A stretch of DNA of 20,826 bases, taken from a virus. Made by a program: the position numbers and the translations under genes. This document shows positions 7,211 to 14,697 of the stretch, one piece after another. Under the pieces are notes generated by a model. The model made no database searches. It was not told the origin of the DNA and saw nothing but the letters and a program-made list of their open reading frames with translations. Position 1 is the stretch's first letter, and every line of letters begins with the position of its first letter. The DNA lies in the IMG/VR virus record IMGVR_UViG_3300025671_000673, positions 1 through 20,826 of that record; one strand, 5' to 3'.

Positions 7211-9747
7211 GCTCTACCGCCTCCAGTGCCAGTAAAGAGTCCTGCTAAGTAATCTGTAATTGGAAAAGAGCGACCAGCTAAAAGCGTAGGATCGCTTTGT
7301 ATACCCATAGAAATTTTTGGCGCTTCTGCGGTAAAGCCCTTGACTGCTGTTTTTTTACTAGATACGGGAGGCAAGTCTATGTCAGTACTTGGGCTGTCAA
7401 TATCTTCTGTCTTGACACATTCACCGTTTTCATCACGCTCGTAGCCAGACGGACAATCGGGCTTTACACATTGACCAAAAACATTACGCTCTGTGCCTTC
7501 AGGACAAGGCTCCTGATCTGGGAGACACTTTCGTAAATCTGGATCCCAAGAGTACCCTTCGCCACAAACTGTGGGAGGTTCTATGCAAACCCCGTCTTCG
7601 TCTATATCCCAACCTTCGGGACACTGAATTTCAATTTCAACACATTCACCAGATAGATCGTCACGTTGAAATCCCTCAGGGCAGGTGATGTCTACCTCAA
7701 TCGTGACGCATTCTCCTAAATCTTGATCCCATTCGTAGCCCTCGCCACAGACTACGGGAGGTTCTATGCAAACCCCGTCTTCATCAACGTCCCAACCTTC
7801 GGGACACTTAACTTCAGGAATATCAGGTACGCATTTCTCTAGTGCAGGATTCCAAGAATAGCCATCATCACAAACTTGAGGAGGCTCTATGCAAACGCCG
7901 TCTTCATCAACGTCCCAACCTTCGGGACACTGAACATCGGGGATCTTAACACACCCTTTGCCGTCTCCGTTGTCTATGAATCCTTCGGGACAGACTTCAG
8001 GTATTTCAGGTACGCACTCCCCTAGATCGGCGTCCCATATTAGACCTTCTCCACACGGGTTTGGTATAGGAATACACTGTTTTAGCGCCTCGTCCCACTC
8101 TAAACCTTCGGCGCACTCAGGTAGTGAAATGTCTGCACTAGGGCACTCACCATCTTCATTTTGTAACCACTCAGGACAGCCATCAGGTAAATCTAAGTTA
8201 CACAAAAAGCTGATTGGGCTGTCTTCTGAACAGGGATCACCTAAAACTCCACCTATTGCGGTTAGTGATGCCCAATCTAAGCCCTCAAGAGCAGGCCACA
8301 AGAAGTCTAAAGAGCCACCGTCGTTGAAGTAGTCGTAAAGTGCTTTAACAGCATCAGTAGTACTCATTCCACCGTCTATCAACGCCTGTATACCGACCCC
8401 AACAAGACCGTTGATGGAATCGGTGGATATGTTAGTTTCTCCTTCTCTGAAAAAGTTACTAACGTCAATACCAGACTCACCTAGTAGGTCAGTGATGTAG
8501 GATTGTATCTTTTCTGTTCCCCAAGATCCTACAGCGTTGAGCACAATACCCTCTAGATCTTCTCCTTTTATTACTCCGGTTAGTATTCCTTCTATAATAG
8601 AAAGGGCGCTGTCCTGAGATATCCCAAGAATATCTGCGAGCATCTGGCCCTTTTCAATAGCCCAAGTACCCGCAGTGCCTACCACTTCTCCGTTTACTAT
8701 CCACCCGCCGTAAGTGCCGGGATCAGCCGCTATTAGGTCGTCAAAAAAACCACCAACGCCTCCTAAAAGTGCTGACTGAAGAACTTTAGATGGGTCTATT
8801 TCACCAGTGAGGATTGCCTGACCCAACATAGAGGATATAGCCCCTGCAGCCGCACCAGCACCAGCACCGCCACCTAAAGCACCAGCAATACCGGGACCCA
8901 CTGCACCACCAGTAAAACCGCCAACCATTACACCCGCGACAATAGCTCCCCAATCTACGCCGGGGGCTTCGTAAGTACGGACGTACGTTGAGCCGTTCCA
9001 GAGGTACTTGTCTCCGTCGCCGTTAGTGTACGATCCAACAATGCCGTACTTTTCCATAAGCTGTGCATTAATATCGCTAGCCAGCCACTTTTCCATACTC
9101 GCCAGAGAATCTTGCTGTATTGCTACGTCCGTACGTGCCCTACAAATTTCTTCATCGCGTCCAGTTAGCCCTGTACACGGATTCCTGTTGCTGTTTATTG
9201 CAGCGGTCATAAAGTTCGTAGGATCTACTAACTCTCCAGACTCAATGTAACTCTGCCGTTCGCTAATGTATTCCCAATAGGTATCCCAATCTAGATCATT
9301 CTGACTCTGGAACGTGGACATAGAGCCACTGTCCCAGTACTTTTTAATCTCCTCTTCAGTGTAGTAACCTCCGGGGTTTTCCCCGATTCCTGCAGTAGTA
9401 GACCCTTGGTAGTTTTCACCGCCTTCTTCGCCTGTCTCGAACGGAGGTGCCCAGTAGTAAACACGAACGCCAGCCTCATTGTAAAAGTGACCGTCCTCTC
9501 CAATTGTCTTTTGCTTACGAGGGTCGCCCATTGGTCCGTCGTACGCAATGCACTCACCTTTTTCATTATAAATGTAACCTTCAGGACAGCCCTTATCTCC
9601 GCTTTCTGTGTCCGTTAGGTTAATGTTAGGATCGTCAGCGCCTAGCGTAGAATTATCGGCTGACGGCGTTTCCGCGATAATGGAGTCATTAAGAACCTCC
9701 TTATCTGTTAAACCGCTAAAAAGTCCTCTATTTGAACTAATAGCCAT
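7207..9747 (-). CDS. Cys-rich repeat protein with glycine-rich hydrophobic core, 846 aa
   Basis: An 846-residue protein that I cannot assign to a known family. Residues 1-50 are polar. Residues 54-66 hold one Cys loop (CPEGYIYNEKGEC). Residues 265-310 are a Gly/Ala-rich hydrophobic stretch with a glycine-zipper look (GVMVGGFTGGAVGPGIAGAL), and about 320-500 are mostly helical with more Gly. Residues 524-777 hold 13 further loops of the type C-x-E-G-(W/Y/L/F)-x(6-8)-C, 13 or 14 residues from Cys to Cys, joined by short Pro-rich linkers. Three copies of W-D-x-D-E-D-G-x-C (DxDxDG at 612-617, 653-658, 714-719) look like calcium-loop cores. There is no clear signal peptide. The C-terminus is GLFTGTGGGRA. 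It lies between the holin-like genes and the gp11-like adaptor, so a virion, tail or lysis role is possible; none is shown. Confidence 0.85.
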   Translation of the reverse strand: MAISSNRGLFSGLTDKEVLNDSIIAETPSADNSTLGADDPNINLTDTESGDKGCPEGYIYNEKGECIAYDGPMGDPRKQKTIGEDGHFYNEAGVRVYYWAPPFETGEEGGENYQGSTTAGIGENPGGYYTEEEIKKYWDSGSMSTFQSQNDLDWDTYWEYISERQSYIESGELVDPTNFMTAAINSNRNPCTGLTGRDEEICRARTDVAIQQDSLASMEKWLASDINAQLMEKYGIVGSYTNGDGDKYLWNGSTYVRTYEAPGVDWGAIVAGVMVGGFTGGAVGPGIAGALGGGAGAGAAAGAISSMLGQAILTGEIDPSKVLQSALLGGVGGFFDDLIAADPGTYGGWIVNGEVVGTAGTWAIEKGQMLADILGISQDSALSIIEGILTGVIKGEDLEGIVLNAVGSWGTEKIQSYITDLLGESGIDVSNFFREGETNISTDSINGLVGVGIQALIDGGMSTTDAVKALYDYFNDGGSLDFLWPALEGLDWASLTAIGGVLGDPCSEDSPISFLCNLDLPDGCPEWLQNEDGECPSADISLPECAEGLEWDEALKQCIPIPNPCGEGLIWDADLGECVPEIPEVCPEGFIDNGDGKGCVKIPDVQCPEGWDVDEDGVCIEPPQVCDDGYSWNPALEKCVPDIPEVKCPEGWDVDEDGVCIEPPVVCGEGYEWDQDLGECVTIEVDITCPEGFQRDDLSGECVEIEIQCPEGWDIDEDGVCIEPPTVCGEGYSWDPDLRKCLPDQEPCPEGTERNVFGQCVKPDCPSGYERDENGECVKTEDIDSPSTDIDLPPVSSKKTAVKGFTAEAPKISMGIQSDPTLLAGRSFPITDYLAGLFTGTGGGRA
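7414..8178 (-). repeat. Cys-loop repeat array inside the 846-aa gene
   Basis: This part codes 13 Cys-bounded loops (residues 524-777). At DNA level, three 52-base units at 7573-7624, 7756-7807 and 7879-7930 are nearly identical and code CPEGWD(V/I)DEDGVCIEPP. Their start-to-start distances are 183 and 123 bases, i.e. 61 and 41 codons, so the array grew by in-frame duplication of a two-loop unit. Differences among units are mainly synonymous or conservative. Confidence 0.85.
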
Positions 9748-9750
9748 AGC

Positions 9751-10125
9751 TTACTTACCCTTTAGCTGCATCAGCTTGTCAGCACCACGTATGCCAAAGC
9801 TGGCTGTGACTGCAACGTACAAAAGATATTGATACCACTCAGGTAGTCTATCTAGCTCTGCAAAGGCAACGCCTACGCGACCAATAATATCAAGATCGTT
9901 CATACCTACGCCCCACATAATTGCTATTACAGGCGCACTTAGGACTACTGTGAACCACTCGTCTTTCCACGAGGATGCACTAGCCTGTGCCATGTGTTGT
10001 TCCCACGTAGCAGTGTTCTGTATAACCTGCATTGTGGCTGCATGTTTTGCTTGTGACTGCTCGTGACGGTTAGTCAACCAAGTCTTAGCGAGTCCAGCAA
10101 GAGGACTAATTAACGCTTGCCACAC
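9751..10125 (-). CDS. Putative holin, GTA-type 3TM family, 124 aa
   Basis: A 124-residue protein that looks like the 'holin of 3TMs, for gene-transfer release' family. The N-terminal half is a polar amphipathic helix (KTWLTNRHEQSQAKHAATMQ). Hydrophobic segments lie at about residues 57-75 (WFTVVLSAPVIAIMWGVGM) and 97-114 (WYQYLLYVAVTASFGIRG), with a basic tail. The start is GTG at 10125, directly after the TAG of the 57-aa gene, with AGGAG 10 bases upstream. It would form pores in the inner membrane at lysis. It lies in a run of three membrane proteins, which supports a lysis or envelope role. Confidence in the family is moderate. Confidence 0.75.
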   Translation of the reverse strand: MWQALISPLAGLAKTWLTNRHEQSQAKHAATMQVIQNTATWEQHMAQASASSWKDEWFTVVLSAPVIAIMWGVGMNDLDIIGRVGVAFAELDRLPEWYQYLLYVAVTASFGIRGADKLMQLKGK

Positions 10126-10299
10126 CTACGACTTACTCCTGTTACGCCAGCTTTGCACCGTGTCTGTTTCCCAGATACGTATACCTGTCCACACGAGTGT
10201 AAACAACGCAGCCAAGGAAGGCAGTACGCCAGCCAAAGCACCAACACCTGTTGCTACAGAAACCGTATCCATTACCTCTTTCATCCCTTGATCTGCCAT
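10126..10299 (-). CDS. Small membrane protein, 57 aa (possible holin or antiholin)
   Basis: A short gene read directly from the minus strand: ATG at 10299, TAG ending at 10126, 57 residues. It begins MADQGMKEVMDTVSVATGVG, has a hydrophobic stretch at about residues 15-40 (VATGVGALAGVLPSLAALFT), then WTGIRIWETDTVQSW and a basic end (RNRSKS). The start is 2 bases after the TGA of the 155-aa gene with AAGGG upstream, and the next gene's GTG follows immediately after the stop. The tight spacing and protein-like composition make it real. A holin or antiholin partner of the 124-aa protein is a reasonable guess from location, not a demonstrated role. Confidence 0.8.
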   Translation of the reverse strand: MADQGMKEVMDTVSVATGVGALAGVLPSLAALFTLVWTGIRIWETDTVQSWRNRSKS

Positions 10300-10301
10300 C
10301 C

Positions 10302-10769
10302 TCATGCACCCTTGATAATTACCATCGTACCGTATATGATGCCTGACGTTACGATAGCGGCTATGGATACTAAGAAAGTGTCTAGTAGCATCCGTTGTCT
10401 CTTTCTCTGTTTATAGATAACTTCTTCTCGTTGTGCCTTGATCTTACGTCTGAGCATTATCATCTCTTGGTAAGTCTCAACGCCGTATGACCACACAATG
10501 AGTTCCCTTATCTGTTTCTCTTGTTCCTCTAGTTTCTTCTTAGCTATAACACTGTTGAGTGCTTGTTGCTCTACGGTTTCTCCGTCGAATAACTTCTTGA
10601 AGACGCCGGGACTCTCAGCTTCTTTTTCTGCTTGTCTGATGTCAGACGCAAAGCTGTACCACTGCCCCAGCTTCTGAGCAACGTGTTCAATCTCAGCACC
10701 TCTGTTTACTAGCGTCTGTATGCCTTTGAAGGTTGTAGACGCCATAGCAATAAGTGATAGAGGATCCAT
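10302..10769 (-). CDS. Coiled-coil protein with C-terminal membrane anchor, 155 aa
   Basis: A 155-residue protein: MDPLSLIAMASTTFKGIQTL at the N-terminus, a long charged helical region at about residues 45-127 rich in Lys, Glu and Gln (QQALNSVIAKKKLEEQEKQI, then many Arg/Lys), and a single hydrophobic segment at 129-152 (LDTFLVSIAAIVTSGIIYGT). It is a tail-anchored topology with the coiled coil probably on the cytoplasmic side. I recall similar proteins as uncharacterised neighbours of holins in marine phages. A spanin-like role is possible but the usual spanin topology (N-terminal anchor) is not seen. Unknown function. Confidence 0.75.
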   Translation of the reverse strand: MDPLSLIAMASTTFKGIQTLVNRGAEIEHVAQKLGQWYSFASDIRQAEKEAESPGVFKKLFDGETVEQQALNSVIAKKKLEEQEKQIRELIVWSYGVETYQEMIMLRRKIKAQREEVIYKQRKRQRMLLDTFLVSIAAIVTSGIIYGTMVIIKGA

Positions 10770-10777
10770 CCATTATC

Positions 10778-11086
10778 TTACCAAGACACGCCAGTGCCGG
10801 ACGTAGGATTAGCTTGCTCTGCAATCTGTGCGTCGATGCTAGCCTCAACAGCGGCAACCTGCTCGTCACCCATTGCGGCCTTAGCCCAGCCCACAGCCAT
10901 ATCTTCGGTGATGTCAGCCCACTCGACAAACGTACCACTAGGAGCCTCAAGCCCTGCTGTGCCGTAGGATGATCCAGAGTTGTCTCCGTCTTCCTTTGAA
11001 CAGCGCCAGTGTACGGTGTTGACTACGTTGGTGTGTCCGTCTTGTGACACGGTGTAGTCCATTGCTGATACAGTCCAGTTAAACAT
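10778..11086 (-). CDS. Conserved phage protein of unknown function, 102 aa
   Basis: A 102-residue acidic protein beginning MFNWTVSAMDYTVSQDGHTN. The N-terminal half looks like a small beta domain (VVNTVHWRCSKED), the C-terminal half is helical (FVEWADITEDMAVGWAKAAM). I recall this type from cyanophage and marine phage annotations under a domain of unknown function (possibly DUF7936; memory only). The ATG lies 3 bases after the TAA of the S74 fibre, with the GGAGC of the fibre's last codons serving as RBS, so it is coupled to the fibre gene. A small fibre- or tail-associated protein is plausible; the function is not known to me. Confidence 0.75.
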   Translation of the reverse strand: MFNWTVSAMDYTVSQDGHTNVVNTVHWRCSKEDGDNSGSSYGTAGLEAPSGTFVEWADITEDMAVGWAKAAMGDEQVAAVEASIDAQIAEQANPTSGTGVSW

Positions 11087-11089
11087 AGG

Positions 11090-13456
11090 TTATGCTCCTT
11101 TAAGCGCCGCTACTTCGGCTTTTAAGTCTTGAATTTCTTTAATCATCATTGGTACTAGCTTGCTATAGTCTACTTGCCACATATCATCGTCAGTTTCACC
11201 TTGCGTTACTGCTTCAGGCGCAACGTCAACAAGTTCTTGTGCAACCATCCCGTACTTTTGATGCGAGCCATCAGTTTTCCAATCAAACGAACGTACACGG
11301 ATAGCATCAATGTTACCCGCTGGTGCGTCTACGATGTTTTCTTTGAGACGTTGGTCTGAAGATGTATTAAATTGTGTTGAATTGCTATAGGTTGTTACAG
11401 AACCTACATTGCCGTTAGAGTTGTAAAGTAACCAATGCCCCGCACTACCCGCAGTATATCGTGCTGTTTTATAGTAACCAGCATCACCGCGTAGCTCTAT
11501 CCCCTCAGAGCCCCCACCAACAGAAGTAGTAACACCAATCAGCAAGTTACCAGAGCTATCAATACGCATACGCTCTGTGCCATCACAAGTAAATACTACG
11601 TTGGAACTAGAAACGGCATTGGTAAAATCTGAAGCAATGACTAGATCCGTCGCGTTATTATAAATTGCCCCAATGACGGTTCCAGATGAATTTTCAAAAT
11701 CAATTTCAGAGCCATTGGTTCCTTGTAAGGTCAAAACCCTATAATTTGCATAGGAATTTGGAGTAGTACCAATACCAACTTGACCAGAGCTATCAATACG
11801 CATGGCTTCATTTAAATTAGAGCCGTTGTGCGTAGAGAAAGTAATAGCGCCTGTTCTGCTTGTATGGCTTACATTGATAAAGTTCATCTGAGATACAACT
11901 AAGCCATTACTGTTGTACCCACCTATGTTTGAAAAATTACCGTCTGTAGCTGATGTATTGCACAGGTTTATTACTGCCCCACTGTTAGTAGCAAGGTTTG
12001 TTGAAGTGCTAGACGCAGATTGCAGTATTGATGCGCTTGTTACTTCACTGCCAGCAGTTGTAATGCTTGATGATGTTTTACCAACTAGCAATCTACCAGA
12101 GCTATCAATACGCATACGCTCTGTTAGCTCATCAGCAGTCGTAATAGCTGTGCCGTGAGTGTAGAACCTAAGCTGTGTTCCCCAGTCGATACTGTTTTCT
12201 CGCGCAAAACCGATACCAGCAGAAAGGCCGTCATTAGAACCGCCAAGAATGGCTACTTCTGAGTTTGTGCTTCCCAAGCCACCATCAAGACGCACCGCAC
12301 CACCGTCAAAAGCACTTCCAGAAGTCTTGCTTGCTGTGTTTGAGGTAACGCCAACTTGCAAAGGATTTACCAGCGAGCTTATGCCAATACCAACATTACC
12401 GCTACTGTCGAGTGTCATGCCAACAGTCGGTGTTGAGCCATAAGCAAACAACAAATTCTGCCCACCGCTGGCAAAGTTTGTACCAATTCTGTACTGAAGC
12501 GTATTGCTTTCGTCCGTAAAGTCTATGTTGTGGCCCTGCCCCGCACCACCTTTTTGCAAAACAATTGAAGTGTAGCCAGTAGAGTCAATGTGCAAACCAG
12601 TTCCAAGAATAAATGAAGGGTTACTAGTACCAATACCAACGTTGCCGTTAGAGTCGATACGCATCGTTTCAGACCATGTTAATGTTCCTCCAGCAGTTCC
12701 AGAGACCGCTGTGTCCCATACATGAAATCCCTGTTGTTGCCTATAACGCCCTGCTAAATTTGAATTTTTGTAGATCCAATTTGTTCCGTTGTAATAAGCG
12801 TTGTTAGTTACAAACGTAGTATCGTTATCAGCAGAAAAAGACGCGTAAGGGCCAAGATCAATAGCGTCAAATGCTGCGCTCCAGCTACTTGGAGTAGTGC
12901 CAATACCAACGTTGCCGCTGGAGTCGATACGCATACGCTCTGAAGTATTAGTCCAAAACAACATATTATTGCTATTATGATCGTATTGAATCAGCCCACG
13001 ATACTGATCACTAGCTGATGTACCGTCAGCAAATGCCAGCCCACCTTGGCTAGTAGTTCCTGAATAAACGGTGATTCCTTCTGCGCCCGATCCTGTTCCA
13101 ACCACTAAGTTGTTACATTGTGCCGCATTAAACGTAGCAGGACTCGTAGTACCAATACCAACATTCTGACTAGCATCAATCGTAATAGCAGTGCTTGTGG
13201 CGTTATCGTCGATGCCTGTGGAGGTGAACGTGGTGAAGGTTCCTGCGGCGGCAGATGATCCGCCAATAACAGTGCCGTCGATAGTTCCTGCGTTAATGTC
13301 AATGGTGCTAGGGTTAGTACCAACCTCGATCACCGTACCGCCTGAGTCTTCTGTGTAGAGGCGCTTATTAGTAAGATCCAGCGCAGGTTCACCTTGGACA
13401 AGATCCCCTGCTAACGGTGCGCCTGAGCCGTTCTTCAGCTTAATCGTAGTAGCCAT
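11090..13456 (-). CDS. Tail fibre/spike with C-terminal Peptidase_S74 chaperone, 788 aa
   Basis: A 788-residue fibre. The N-terminal part is a short generic fibre start (KLKNGSGAPLAGDLVQGEPA) followed by TIDGTVIGGSSAAAGTFTTF. The shaft contains seven variants of M-R-I-D-S-S-G-N-V-G-I-G-T-T, typical of beta-rich trimeric fibre shafts. The last about 90 residues form the intramolecular chaperone of endosialidase-type fibres: S-D-Q-R-L-K-E-N starts at Ser700 with Lys705, then FDWKTDG...KYGMVAQEL and DYSKLVPMMIKEIQDLKAEV as the final coiled coil. In this family the chaperone folds the trimer and then cuts itself off just before that Ser using the Ser/Lys pair; here the cut would fall near position 11359. 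The start overlaps the previous fibre gene (TAATG). It probably binds the host surface. Confidence 0.9.
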   Translation of the reverse strand: MATTIKLKNGSGAPLAGDLVQGEPALDLTNKRLYTEDSGGTVIEVGTNPSTIDINAGTIDGTVIGGSSAAAGTFTTFTSTGIDDNATSTAITIDASQNVGIGTTSPATFNAAQCNNLVVGTGSGAEGITVYSGTTSQGGLAFADGTSASDQYRGLIQYDHNSNNMLFWTNTSERMRIDSSGNVGIGTTPSSWSAAFDAIDLGPYASFSADNDTTFVTNNAYYNGTNWIYKNSNLAGRYRQQQGFHVWDTAVSGTAGGTLTWSETMRIDSNGNVGIGTSNPSFILGTGLHIDSTGYTSIVLQKGGAGQGHNIDFTDESNTLQYRIGTNFASGGQNLLFAYGSTPTVGMTLDSSGNVGIGISSLVNPLQVGVTSNTASKTSGSAFDGGAVRLDGGLGSTNSEVAILGGSNDGLSAGIGFARENSIDWGTQLRFYTHGTAITTADELTERMRIDSSGRLLVGKTSSSITTAGSEVTSASILQSASSTSTNLATNSGAVINLCNTSATDGNFSNIGGYNSNGLVVSQMNFINVSHTSRTGAITFSTHNGSNLNEAMRIDSSGQVGIGTTPNSYANYRVLTLQGTNGSEIDFENSSGTVIGAIYNNATDLVIASDFTNAVSSSNVVFTCDGTERMRIDSSGNLLIGVTTSVGGGSEGIELRGDAGYYKTARYTAGSAGHWLLYNSNGNVGSVTTYSNSTQFNTSSDQRLKENIVDAPAGNIDAIRVRSFDWKTDGSHQKYGMVAQELVDVAPEAVTQGETDDDMWQVDYSKLVPMMIKEIQDLKAEVAALKGA
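11549..13185 (-). repeat. Dispersed 'RIDSSGNVGIGT' shaft repeats within the S74 fibre
   Basis: Seven divergent copies of a motif of about 17 residues are spread through the fibre. Three share a long DNA core that reads ccagagctatcaatacgcat on the plus strand, near 11550, 11784 and 12096; further copies near 12651, 12917, 12401 and 13165 are more diverged. The units are separated by unrelated sequence of 150 to 350 bases, so this looks like a mosaic shaft rather than a simple tandem array. Confidence 0.75.
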
Positions 13457-13476
13457 TAATAAGTTCCTCCGTCAAT
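13450..13476 (-). repeat. Copy A of the IDGGTY / next-start junction repeat
   Basis: This stretch codes IDGGTY at the end of the 412-aa fibre, its TAA, and the overlapping start (TAATG) of the S74 fibre. It matches 4798-4824 at 24 of 27 bases. GGAGGA in the Gly-Gly codons is the Shine-Dalgarno of the downstream ATG, so peptide and ribosome site are coded by the same bases. Confidence 0.8.
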
Positions 13477-14694
13477 AGTTGACAGTGTTGTTGTAATAGA
13501 TGTTGTTCCTGATCCAGTGACTGCACCGGACAACGTAATCGTTTGGTTGCCTGTGAGATACGAAGCAGCACTGTGGTCTCCCCATCCGTAAGCAGTATCC
13601 CACTGGCCTACCTTGGTATCAGTGATGACGTTAACACCCATGTCAATCGTGTTACCGTTGGCGTCCAGTGTACCGCCTAGCTGTGGCGTAGTGTCACCGA
13701 TGAGATCCGGGTTAATCGTGTTCCACGCAGATCCATCGTAGATACGTGTTGTGTTGTCACCTGTGTTAAAGTACCAATCACCAGCAGTAACTGCGTTACC
13801 GTTCAGGTCAACCGTAGGGTTACTCGCCTGTGCTCCCAAGAAGAAACCGTCAATAGCTTCCTGAGCAGCCTCAGCAGCCGTCTGAGCAGCCTGTGCAGCC
13901 GTTGCAGACGTAGACGCACTAGAGGCTGAGGTAGCTGCGTTCGTCGCTGAGGTGGACGCTGAGGACGCGCTAGAGGCTGCGTTAGTCTCAGATGTACCTG
14001 CGTTAGTCTCTGACGTTGCTGCGTTGGTTGCACTCGTGCTCGCTGCAGACGCTGATGACGATGCACTGGACGCACTAGACGCCGCATTAGTTGCGCTAGT
14101 AGACGCTTCAGACGCCTTAGTGGTAGCTGTAGTAGCACTGGCTAAGGCATTGGTCTCGCTTGTGCTCGCGTTGGATGCGCTGGTAGCAGCGTTGGTTTCA
14201 CTTGTCGCTGCGTTGGTAGCACTAGAGCCAGCAGCAGAAGCACTCGTTGCTGCATTAGTTGCACTGGTTGACGCATTAGACGCAGACGTTGCTGCGTTGG
14301 TAGCGCTAGTTGATGCTTCAGACGCTTTGGTTGTTGCTGTTGTAGCGCTAGAGGCTGCACTGGTCGCGCTAGACGCTGCATTAGTCTCGCTAGTTCCAGC
14401 GTTAGTTTCACTGGTTGCTGCTGCTGATGCACTGGATGCAGCCGCTGTTGCGCTAGACGCTGCGTTGGTTTCGCTAGTGCTGGCATTAGATGCACTGGTT
14501 GCAGCGTTTGTTGCGTTAGTCGCAACACTGGACTCACTAGCCGCAGCGTTGGTTGCACTGGTTGCCGCAGCAGATGCGCTGGCAGCAGCTTCGTTTGCTT
14601 TTGTAGTAGCAGTCTGTGCGTTGGTAGCTACCTGTGACGCATACGCATCCGTGGAAGCATCTCCTGAACCACCATCACCTCTGTAAATCGGCAT
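13456..14694 (-). CDS. Heptad-repeat tail fibre protein, 412 aa
   Basis: A 412-residue protein. The N-terminus MPIYRGDGGSGDASTDAYAS is a form I associate with fibre attachment ends in T7-like marine phages. Residues about 30-280 are an almost perfect seven-residue repeat, consensus (A/S)-T-S-(A/E)-T-N-A, which should form a long trimeric helical shaft. A globular part follows (DLNGNAVTAGDWYFNTGDNT...RIYDGSAWNTINPDLIGD), then Thr/Gly-rich repeats and a final TIDGGTY. AGGA lies upstream of the ATG. It is the first of two adjacent fibre genes; this one may be the stalk that carries the S74 fibre. Codon composition is extremely Ala/Ser/Thr-driven, which opens long antisense frames that are not genes. 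Confidence 0.85.
   Translation of the reverse strand: MPIYRGDGGSGDASTDAYASQVATNAQTATTKANEAAASASAAATSATNAAASESSVATNATNAATSASNASTSETNAASSATAAASSASAAATSETNAGTSETNAASSATSAASSATTATTKASEASTSATNAATSASNASTSATNAATSASAAGSSATNAATSETNAATSASNASTSETNALASATTATTKASEASTSATNAASSASSASSSASAASTSATNAATSETNAGTSETNAASSASSASTSATNAATSASSASTSATAAQAAQTAAEAAQEAIDGFFLGAQASNPTVDLNGNAVTAGDWYFNTGDNTTRIYDGSAWNTINPDLIGDTTPQLGGTLDANGNTIDMGVNVITDTKVGQWDTAYGWGDHSAASYLTGNQTITLSGAVTGSGTTSITTTLSTIDGGTY
13855..14607 (-). repeat. Heptad repeat array coding the fibre shaft
   Basis: About 36 consecutive seven-codon units (21 bases each). On top of this there is a longer period: the segment containing TTKASEASTSATNA occurs at residues 121 and 191, exactly 70 residues (210 bases) apart, and a related TTKANEA occurs at residue 30. 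The two long copies differ mostly at third codon positions (compare 14102-14138 with 14312-14348), so the duplication is old and kept for its protein sequence. Confidence 0.85.
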
Positions 14695-14697
14695 AGA

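Noticed and set aside
7958-8332. Plus-strand frame of 124 codons, Ser/Pro-rich
   Set aside because: Shadow of the Cys-loop array; Ser and Pro arise from the complement of the Gly/Glu/Trp codons, and no ribosome site is present.
9556-9590. TATAAT on the minus strand within the 846-aa gene as a promoter
   Set aside because: No acceptable -35 box at 16-18 bases, and the bases are explained by coding sequence.
10693-10950. 85-codon minus-strand frame overlapping the 102-aa and 155-aa genes
   Set aside because: It overlaps most of the 102-aa gene and the start of the next; Leu/Arg/Ser-rich shadow composition and no need for it in the tight operon.
11549-12120. CRISPR-like array from regularly recurring ccagagctatcaatacgcat
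   Set aside because: The repeats are in frame, code a fibre motif (RIDSSG), and are irregularly spaced by hundreds of bases.
14142-14558. 138-codon frame on the minus strand inside the fibre, rich in Gln/Leu/Arg/Pro
   Set aside because: Alternative-frame reading of the same heptad repeat; composition follows directly from the repeat shifted by one base.
13952-14686. Antisense open frame of 244 codons (Ala/Val/Leu/Asp-rich) opposite the heptad fibre
   Set aside because: It is the mirror of the Ala/Ser/Thr repeat codons, whose complements contain no stops. It has no ribosome site and only repeat-derived composition.
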